Below are positions 1-4,381 of a stretch of 8,356 nucleotides of DNA, in pieces (position 1 is the first letter of the stretch; each line of letters begins with the position of its first letter). This DNA is from Pedobacter sp. (GTDB lineage: Bacteria; Bacteroidota; Bacteroidia; Sphingobacteriales; Sphingobacteriaceae). Under the pieces are notes generated by a model. It saw only the letters and a list, made by a program, of their open reading frames with translations. It searched no databases and was not told where the DNA came from. A program made the position numbers and the translations under genes. The DNA is taken from positions 1-8,356 of the forward strand of contig JAQBOT010000071.1 of the NCBI GenBank assembly GCA_028287885.1, written 5' to 3'.

Positions 1-273
1 AGCATTGTTCAAATATTGTTGAATAAGCTTAAGAAGGCGGCGCAGCAATACAACATTAAGGAAGTCGCAATTGCGGGCGGGGTATCTGCGAATTCTGGTT
101 TAAGGGAAGCCCTGAAAGCGCAGGAAACTGCATTGGGTTGGAACACTTATATTCCGGCTTTTGTATACTGTACAGATAATGCCGCTATGATTGCCATGGC
201 AGGGTATTTCAAATACCTGAAAAAAGACTTTGTGGGGCAGGACGTTGCGCCGACCTCAAGAATGGCGTTTTAA
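1..273 (+). CDS. tsaD: tRNA N6-adenosine threonylcarbamoyltransferase TsaD, C-terminal fragment
   Basis: TsaD transfers the threonylcarbamoyl group from threonylcarbamoyl-AMP to A37 of ANN-decoding tRNAs (t6A modification), working in the cytoplasm with TsaB and TsaE. Only the last 90 codons are present. The frame is open from base 1 and reads SIVQILLNKLKK before the first internal Met, so the gene starts outside the window. The signature GGVSAN followed by SGLR, at visible residues about 26-35, matches the ASKHA-fold GGVSANxxLR motif. CTDNAAMIA, about residues 62-70, matches the C-terminal CTDNxAM motif, whose Asp helps bind the active-site metal. The end, GQDVAP then SRMAF, is normal for the family, so the 3' end is intact. 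A hairpin terminator lies 20 bp past the stop and the gene converges on recA. Identity is firm; completeness cannot be judged. Confidence 0.95.
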   Translation, partial: SIVQILLNKLKKAAQQYNIKEVAIAGGVSANSGLREALKAQETALGWNTYIPAFVYCTDNAAMIAMAGYFKYLKKDFVGQDVAPTSRMAF

Positions 274-293
274 TAACGACAACCGTTTAAAGC

Positions 294-330
294 AGAAAGG
301 CTTGCAAATGTAAACTTTCAAGCCTTTCTT
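294..330. terminator. Bidirectional hairpin terminator between tsaD and recA
   Basis: Perfect 11-bp inverted repeat: AGAAAGGCTTG at 294-304 and CAAGCCTTTCT at 319-329, with a 14-nt loop. It lies between the converging stop codons of tsaD (273) and recA (368). The flanking T-runs are short on both sides (TTTCTTAT on the plus strand, TTTCTGCTTT on the minus), so efficiency is uncertain. The position and the stem that reads the same from both sides fit a shared terminator. Confidence 0.75.
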
Positions 331-367
331 ATATCGATTTAAAGAGATAAAGTCCCGAATTACAGAA

Positions 368-1381
368 CTATAGTTTCTCTTCTAATTTTTCTCCTGTTAC
401 TTCTGCTCTGATCTTTGCTTCGATCTCGTCAGATAGTTCTGGATTGTCTAACAACAATTGTTTTACGGCATCACGACCCTGACCCAGTTTAGTATCTCCG
501 TAAGAGAACCATGAACCAGCCTTTTTAACAATGTTGAAGTCAACACCTAGATCTATAATTTCACCTACTTTAGATATTCCCTGGTTAAACATAATGTCAA
601 ACTCAGCAATCCTGAACGGAGGCGCAACTTTGTTCTTAACAATTTTTACTTTGATGCGGTTACCAGATACCTCGTCAGAATCTTTGATTTGAGAAGTTCT
701 ACGGATATCTAAACGAACGGATGCATAGAATTTCAGTGCATTACCACCTGTTGTTGTTTCCGGGTTACCGAACATCACACCAATCTTTTCACGCAACTGG
801 TTGATGAAGATACAGCAACATCCAGTTTTTGAAATAGTACCGGTTAACTTACGCAAGGCTTGTGACATCAAACGTGCCTGTAAGCCCATTTTAGAATCAC
901 CCATTTCACCTTCGATCTCCGCCTTAGGTACCAACGCAGCAACAGAGTCAATTACAATTACGTCAATTGCTCCTGAACGGATTAGGTTATCTGCAATTTC
1001 AAGGGCTTGCTCACCATTGTCTGGCTGAGAAATCAGTAAGTTCTCAACATCTACACCTAATTTCTTAGCATAGAACTTGTCAAATGCGTGCTCAGCATCG
1101 ATAAAAGCAGCTACTCCACCTTTTTTCTGTGCTTCAGCTATAATATGCGTCGCCAAGGTTGTTTTACCTGAAGACTCTGGTCCGTAGATTTCAATTACAC
1201 GACCTTTAGGTACGCCGCCGATGCCCAATGCAATATCTAAACTGATAGAACCAGTAGAGATAGATTCAATGGACTCTATGGCTTTATCACCAAGCTTCAT
1301 TACCGCTCCTTTGCCATAAGATTTTTCAAGCTTATCCAGCGTAAGTTGTAATGCTTTTAATTTTTCTGCGTTTGGATTCAT
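368..1381 (-). CDS. recA: Recombinase RecA
   Basis: RecA polymerises on single-stranded DNA in an ATP-dependent way, carries out strand exchange in recombinational repair and, where LexA-type repressors exist, stimulates their self-cleavage. The 337-aa product is close to the usual 340-350. Visible motifs: Walker A GPESSGKT (67-74), FIDAEHAF with the catalytic Glu (E97), Walker B VIVIDS (141-146), the L1 segment [14 protein letters not shown] (157-170), and [20 protein letters not shown] leading into the L2 loop (192-211). The ATG at 1381 gives a standard RecA N terminus. The C-terminal tail ([11 protein letters not shown]) is short and only mildly acidic. Three consecutive cysteines (188-190) precede the FINQ motif; as I recall this is common in Bacteroidota RecA. 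The gene is downstream of nth on the same strand, after a 132-bp AT-rich gap with its own candidate promoter, and has no clear Shine-Dalgarno sequence. Confidence 0.98.
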   Translation of the reverse strand: MNPNAEKLKALQLTLDKLEKSYGKGAVMKLGDKAIESIESISTGSISLDIALGIGGVPKGRVIEIYGPESSGKTTLATHIIAEAQKKGGVAAFIDAEHAFDKFYAKKLGVDVENLLISQPDNGEQALEIADNLIRSGAIDVIVIDSVAALVPKAEIEGEMGDSKMGLQARLMSQALRKLTGTISKTGCCCIFINQLREKIGVMFGNPETTTGGNALKFYASVRLDIRRTSQIKDSDEVSGNRIKVKIVKNKVAPPFRIAEFDIMFNQGISKVGEIIDLGVDFNIVKKAGSWFSYGDTKLGQGRDAVKQLLLDNPELSDEIEAKIRAEVTGEKLEEKL

Positions 1382-1412
1382 TTTCGTTAAACTCTTTTGG
1401 TAAATATGAAAT

Positions 1413-1439
1413 ACTTATTATGAATAAAAAATAATAAGT
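1413..1439. promoter_or_regulatory. 9-bp inverted repeat upstream of recA
   Basis: ACTTATTAT (1413-1421) and ATAATAAGT (1431-1439) form a perfect inverted repeat with a 9-nt spacer, 32-58 bp upstream of the recA start. The stem has only one G-C pair per arm, which makes it a weak intrinsic terminator for nth. It may instead be a protein-binding site or part of the recA leader. The function is inferred from position alone. Confidence 0.35.
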
Positions 1440-1450
1440 TGAAATATTTA

Positions 1451-1473
1451 TGCTAATTACTTTAGCAAAAATA
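1451..1473 (-). promoter_or_regulatory. Candidate recA promoter -7 box overlapping a dyad
   Basis: On the minus strand 1473-1466 reads TATTTTTG followed by C, an exact match to the Bacteroidota -7 element TAnnTTTG. It lies about 85 bp upstream of the recA ATG. No good TTTG -33 element is visible 17-23 bp further upstream. The box shares bases with the 17-bp dyad TGCTAA-N5-TTAGCA (1451-1467), so a protein bound there would cover the expected transcription start. A second short dyad, AGAATA-A-TATTCT (1474-1486), lies just upstream. The arrangement suggests a repressed or regulated promoter; the regulator is unknown. Confidence 0.4.
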
Positions 1474-1513
1474 AGAATAATATTCTAGATAAAAAATGTT
1501 ATTTAATATATTA

Positions 1514-2188
1514 TTATAATAATTCCTTATTTAAACTAACGTTTTTAGTTGCCGCAACATACCGTTCATAATATCTACAAAGATGTGTTATCTCACAGAT
1601 ACTGCATTTTGGCGATCGCGCGACGCAAACATAGCGGCCGTGTAGTATTAACCAATGATGCGCAATATAAATTGTATCGCGTGGCAGATTTTTTACTAAA
1701 TCTTTCTCCACAGCAAGCACCGTTTTACCATTCGTAAGCCCGATTCTTTTGGCTACGCGAAACACATGCGTATCTACAGCCATCGCAGGGGCGTTGTACA
1801 CCACAGAAGCAATCACGTTGGCCGTCTTTCTACCAACCCCTGGCAGCTTCTGTAATTCCTCTATGTCGGACGGCACCTGACCATTAAAGTCATTAACCAG
1901 CATGTTCGCCATACCCACCAGGTGCTTTGCTTTATTATTCGGATAACTTACAGACCTGATGTAATCATATACGATATCCGGAGTCACATCAGCCAGTGAT
2001 TTTGCATCTGGAAATCGTTGAAACAGGGCAGGCGTGACCAAATTTATTCTCTTATCTGTACACTGTGCCGACAAGATCACGGCAACCAGCAATTGGTACG
2101 GATTGTTGTAATGAAGTTCTGTTTCAGCATCAGGCTGTTTCACAGAAAAATGCGAAACAAATTGTTGATACCTCTCTTTTTTAAGCAT
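1514..2188 (-). CDS. nth: Endonuclease III (DNA glycosylase/AP lyase)
   Basis: Endonuclease III is the bifunctional glycosylase/AP-lyase of base excision repair that removes oxidised pyrimidines. The reading frame opens at an ATG at 2242, but I choose the ATG at 2188 (MLKKERYQQF). It gives 224 aa, near the family's usual 210-225, and matches the family N terminus as I recall it; the 18 extra residues from 2242 look non-conserved and would be encoded across a promoter-like -7 box. From the 2188 start: helix-hairpin-helix LPGVGRKTAN with catalytic Lys121 (115-124), VDTH with catalytic Asp139 (138-141), and the [4Fe-4S] motif C188-X6-C195-X2-C198-X5-C204, the same spacing as E. coli Nth. A tail of 20 residues follows the cluster. 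The gene is divergent from the DJ-1-type gene and precedes recA on the same strand. Confidence 0.95.
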   Translation of the reverse strand: MLKKERYQQFVSHFSVKQPDAETELHYNNPYQLLVAVILSAQCTDKRINLVTPALFQRFPDAKSLADVTPDIVYDYIRSVSYPNNKAKHLVGMANMLVNDFNGQVPSDIEELQKLPGVGRKTANVIASVVYNAPAMAVDTHVFRVAKRIGLTNGKTVLAVEKDLVKNLPRDTIYIAHHWLILHGRYVCVARSPKCSICEITHLCRYYERYVAATKNVSLNKELL

Positions 2189-2199
2189 GCGCAAAGATA
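2189..2199 (-). promoter_or_regulatory. Candidate -7 promoter box abutting the nth start codon
   Basis: Minus-strand sequence 2199-2186 reads TATCTTTG-CGC-ATG. TATCTTTG fits the Bacteroidota -7 consensus TAnnTTTG exactly and ends 3 nt before the chosen nth start. If used, transcription would begin at or next to the ATG, giving a leaderless mRNA. A TTTTG at 2215-2211 is too close to be a standard -33 element, so only half of the promoter is supported. Confidence 0.4.
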
Positions 2200-2271
2200 A
2201 GCCTGGAAAACAAAATCGCGGCGTTATCTGTTGAAAATCCATAAACTATCTTATCAATATAAAGACCTACC

Positions 2272-2961
2272 ATGAAAGTATTAATCGTATTAACCTCGCA
2301 TGCTGAACTCGGCAATACGGGAAAAAAGACTGGATTTTGGATCGAAGAATTTGCAGCACCTTATTACGTTTTATCTGATGCAGGGGTAGAGCTGACTCTT
2401 GCAAGTCCAAAAGGCGGGCAGCCACCGATAGATCCAAAGAGCGAGGCTCCTGATGCACAAACCGAAGCAACCAAGCGGTTCAGCAGCGATTCCGATTTGC
2501 AAGCTAAATTAGCCAACACAGTTAAGTTGGCGGATGTAGATTCGGCTGATTTCGATGCAGTATTTTATCCCGGCGGGCATGGACCACTTTGGGATTTAGC
2601 AAACGATGAAAAGTCGATTGCCTTAATAGAAGCCTTCTACAACGCAGAAAAGCCAGTTGCCCTAGTTTGCCATGCGCCTGCAGCACTTGCACGAGTTTTA
2701 ACGCCAGATGGGCAACCGCTGGTTTCCGGAAAGCAGGTAACGGGTTTTTCGAACTCAGAAGAAGAAGCCGTTCAACTCACAGAAGTTGTTCCTTTCCTTT
2801 TGGAAGATGAATTGAAGAAATTAGGGGGTTTGTATAGCAAGGGCGCCGACTGGGCTTCCTATGTACTAAAAGACGGATTGTTAATCACTGGACAAAATCC
2901 AGCTTCATCAGAAGAAGCCGCCCGGGTATTATTAACAATGCTGCAGAACATAGAAAAATAA
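2272..2961 (+). CDS. DJ-1/PfpI family protein, class I glutamine amidotransferase-like (Hsp31/glyoxalase III type)
   Basis: This 229-aa protein has the flavodoxin-like DJ-1/PfpI fold. The N-terminal strand KVLIVLTSH leads to TGFWIEEF, where E26 lines up with the conserved Glu of yeast Hsp31 (TGVFVVEA). PGGHGPLWDL (100-109) is the next conserved loop, and the nucleophile elbow ALVCHAPAAL holds Cys133-His134, giving the usual Glu-Cys-His arrangement. GADWASYVLKDGLLITGQNP (191-210) matches the C-terminal Hsp31 motif ending in TGxNPAS. Length agrees with Hsp31 and related short forms (about 230 aa). Characterised relatives are glutathione-independent glyoxalases or chaperones; which activity applies here cannot be told. 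No signal peptide or membrane segment is visible, so it should be cytoplasmic. It has its own strand, between nth and the sigma-factor unit. No Shine-Dalgarno sequence is seen before the ATG. The last 22 bases double as the first unit of a tandem repeat. Confidence 0.88.
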   Translation: MKVLIVLTSHAELGNTGKKTGFWIEEFAAPYYVLSDAGVELTLASPKGGQPPIDPKSEAPDAQTEATKRFSSDSDLQAKLANTVKLADVDSADFDAVFYPGGHGPLWDLANDEKSIALIEAFYNAEKPVALVCHAPAALARVLTPDGQPLVSGKQVTGFSNSEEEAVQLTEVVPFLLEDELKKLGGLYSKGADWASYVLKDGLLITGQNPASSEEAARVLLTMLQNIEK

Positions 2962-3182
2962 GCTGCAGACTGTAGAGCAATAACCTGCAGAACATAAAGC
3001 TATAAGTTTTATACCTTGCAGATAGACGCAGCAGAACATAGATCAATGATCGGCAAATTTTAGAGCAATAAGCTTTGGAAAGTAAAACAGCAATCTGCAG
3101 GAAGATAGTTAATAAGGTCTAGTTCATTAAACTCTAAGCCCTAAAACATTAAACAAGAACATCTTAAACAAAGTTCAATAAA
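2941..3182 (+). repeat. Degenerate 22-bp tandem repeat array at the 3' end of the DJ-1-type gene
   Basis: Cut into consecutive 22-bp blocks from 2941, this region gives 11 units in one register, with consensus CTGCAGAACATA-GAGCAATAAG. By hand count, matches to consensus are: unit 1 (2941-2962) 20/22, unit 2 18, unit 3 20, unit 4 10, unit 5 18, unit 6 17, unit 7 12, unit 8 13, unit 9 12, unit 10 13, unit 11 (3161-3182) 13. Units 1-3, 5 and 6 are clear; the later ones are decayed and rest on the kept phase and endings such as AATAAG and CTAAG. Unit 1 is coding and supplies the last residues and stop of the upstream gene. A 22-bp period is not a multiple of three, so the array does not encode a repeat protein. 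The rest of the 292-bp gap holds only the terminator. Confidence 0.7.
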
Positions 3183-3211
3183 CTTCAATTGTTGTCTAAG
3201 TTAAACTCAAA

Positions 3212-3240
3212 CGCCTGTACCATAAGATATGGTGCAGGCG
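3212..3240. terminator. Strong hairpin terminator between converging units
   Basis: CGCCTGTACCATA (3212-3224) pairs with TATGGTGCAGGCG (3228-3240), a 13-bp stem with one A/G mismatch and a 3-nt loop. It is GC-rich at the base, in contrast to the AT-rich surroundings. Downstream on the plus strand is a T-rich run (GGCTTTTCGC then TTATTTTTT). It lies 14 bp from the stop of the minus-strand small gene, so it probably ends both that unit and the DJ-1-type transcript. Confidence 0.8.
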
Positions 3241-3253
3241 TTAGGCTTTTCGC

Positions 3254-3451
3254 TTATTTTTTGCGGGAGTAAGCTAAAATCTTTTCGATGGTTTCATCTG
3301 AGGGATCTTTAACCAGCTTGTTCAATTCTGGCTTTATGCTGTCATAAAAGCCTGAAACAGAATCTTCTGGTAGCTCGAAATCGAAAGATGCCGGCTGTTG
3401 ATGTAAATAATTTACACGCGTAGTCGAAGTAAAAGTTTTTATCATAAGCAT
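3254..3451 (-). CDS. Small hypothetical protein, downstream partner of the sigma factor
   Basis: A 63-65 aa hydrophilic protein, starting at the ATG at 3451 (MLMIKTF) or more likely at 3445 (MIKTFTSTTR). A longer version from a TTG at 3487 is less likely. There are no cysteines, membrane segments or signal peptide. The C terminus, DPSDETIEKILAYSRKK, is the most family-like part. As I recall, Bacteroidota genomes carry similar 60-75 aa proteins beginning MIKTFT and ending near ILxYS next to this type of sigma factor. It is on the same strand, about 90 bp after the sigma-factor stop, with no terminator-like GC hairpin between, so co-transcription is probable. That position suggests a role in sigma-factor control, but it is far shorter than a classical anti-sigma factor and has no zinc motif. 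The function is unknown. Confidence 0.7.
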   Translation of the reverse strand: MLMIKTFTSTTRVNYLHQQPASFDFELPEDSVSGFYDSIKPELNKLVKDPSDETIEKILAYSRKK

Positions 3452-3492
3452 TAAATTGTTTATTTGTTTTATATGAAAACGATACAATTTAA
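3451..3492 (-). promoter_or_regulatory. Nested inverted repeat in the leader of the small gene
   Basis: TTAAATTG (3451-3458) and CAATTTAA (3485-3492) form a perfect 8-bp inverted repeat. Inside it GTTTT (3466-3470) and AAAAC (3476-3480) can pair around a 5-nt loop. In the minus-strand mRNA the outer stem ends on the A of the ATG at 3451, between the sigma gene and the small gene. It could affect translation or processing of the second gene. The stems are AT-rich, so stability is doubtful. Confidence 0.3.
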
Positions 3493-3541
3493 CATTTATT
3501 TCACTCCATCACGCAAAAAACGTTAAGATATCCTAAAATAA

Positions 3542-4129
3542 TTAGGTGACTTCTTTAACCTTCATCATTTTACGCAAATTACTCAGCGCATAACGCATTC
3601 TACCTAGTGCCGTGTTGATGCTAACCTCGGTTAAGTCTGCTATCTCCTTAAAGCTCAAATCTGCATAATGACGCATAATCAATACCTCTTTTTGCTCGTC
3701 GGGCAACAAGTGTATCATTAAACGAAGGTCTGTGTGTGTTTGTTCTCTAAGAAGGCGGTCTTCCGCACTTTCTTCATTGATCTGCAACATACCCAATATG
3801 TCCGTGTCGTCTGAACTTGTTATTACTGGGGTGCGTTTTTCTTTTCTAAAGTAATCGATGACAAGGTTATGTGCAATACGCAATACCCAAGGCAGGAACT
3901 TACCTTCCTCATTGTATCTTCCGGAGCGTAATGTATTTATCACTTTAATAAAGGCGTCTTGAAAAATATCTTCTGCAAGATACTGGTCCTTTACCAATAA
4001 ATAAATGGAGGTATATATTTTAGATTTATGTCTACGTAACAGTTCTTCTAATACCGATTCATCACCGTTTAGGTATAACTTCACCAAATCCTGATCACTA
4101 TTCAACTGTAATTTCATAGGAGTCTTCAT
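3542..4129 (-). CDS. RNA polymerase sigma-70 family factor, ECF type
   Basis: A 195-aa group 4 (ECF, extracytoplasmic-function) sigma factor with only regions 2 and 4, which redirects RNA polymerase to a set of promoters. Region 2 covers about residues 29-97 and includes YLAEDIFQDAFIKVI (50-64), matching the conserved AEDxxQDxF core-binding helix, and WVLRIAHNLVIDYFRKEKR (81-99) for -10 recognition. A variable linker (100-130) follows. Region 4 covers about 137-188, with LLPDEQKEVLIMRHYADLSF and the helix-turn-helix KEIADLTEVSINTALGRMRYA. The start at 4129 (MKTPMKLQ) gives family-like length; Met5 at 4117 is an alternative. It is divergent from uvrA across 252 bp and is followed by a small gene that may modulate it. 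The closest relatives I recall are a conserved Bacteroidota housekeeping-like lineage. Its targets cannot be read from the sequence. Confidence 0.93.
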   Translation of the reverse strand: MKTPMKLQLNSDQDLVKLYLNGDESVLEELLRRHKSKIYTSIYLLVKDQYLAEDIFQDAFIKVINTLRSGRYNEEGKFLPWVLRIAHNLVIDYFRKEKRTPVITSSDDTDILGMLQINEESAEDRLLREQTHTDLRLMIHLLPDEQKEVLIMRHYADLSFKEIADLTEVSINTALGRMRYALSNLRKMMKVKEVT

Positions 4130-4164
4130 ACTAAATTTCTGGCTGTTTGCTTAAATTTATTTAG

Positions 4165-4209
4165 TAGCGTTTTATTCTATAGCGTTTCTCCTTTTGAGTC
4201 TTTAAAGAC
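4165..4209 (-). promoter_or_regulatory. Direct repeat and palindrome upstream of the sigma gene
   Basis: TAGCGTTT occurs twice, at 4165-4172 and 4180-4187, 15 bp apart. Just beyond is a perfect 12-bp palindrome, GTCTTTAAAGAC (4198-4209). Both lie 36-80 bp upstream of the sigma-factor ATG, where a promoter or operator would be. No clear TAnnTTTG box for this gene was found, so these are only candidate sites. The rest of the 4130-4381 gap is AT-rich, with nothing else I can name except the uvrA -7 box. Confidence 0.3.
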
Positions 4210-4354
4210 GGTTTTTGAATTTATTGTGTTAATTATTTCAAAAGAAGCATTTTTTTAGCAAAAACTCACATAAAAAGTGTTAAAGTTTCAAAAGTCTATG
4301 TTAAAGCCCAATTTCCTGGCGAATGCTAAAAAACTAATATTGCCTTATTTGGGT

Positions 4355-4375
4355 TATATTTGCAAATTCCCAGGA
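4355..4375 (+). promoter_or_regulatory. uvrA -7 promoter box and ribosome binding site
   Basis: TATATTTG followed by C (4355-4363) matches the Bacteroidota -7 element TAnnTTTG. AGGA at 4372-4375 is 6 nt before the ATG at 4382 and is the only convincing Shine-Dalgarno sequence in the window. It supports this start and implies a leader of roughly 15 nt. No TTTG -33 element is visible at standard distance. Confidence 0.55.
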
Positions 4376-4381
4376 TAGATA

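Noticed and set aside
2189..2242. Longer endonuclease III starting at the ATG at 2242
   Set aside because: The 18 extra residues are not typical of the family, the TATCTTTG promoter-like box lies inside the extension, and the ATG at 2188 gives normal length.
2267..2470. 67-codon minus-strand frame overlapping the start of the DJ-1-type gene
   Set aside because: It overlaps conserved coding sequence of the DJ-1-type gene and shows no family features.
2941..3182. Tandem array read as a CRISPR or as a coding repeat
   Set aside because: The 22-bp units abut with no unique spacers and no cas genes are near. A 22-bp period shifts frame each unit and stop codons recur.
3452..3487. Longer small protein starting at a TTG at 3487
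   Set aside because: Two ATG codons (3451, 3445) lie downstream, the extra 12 residues look like translated AT-rich leader, and the region forms an inverted repeat.
4236..4294. TTTCAAAAG repeated at 4236 and 4286
   Set aside because: A 9-mer pair in a strongly AT-rich gap is plausible by chance, and the spacing suggests no known site.
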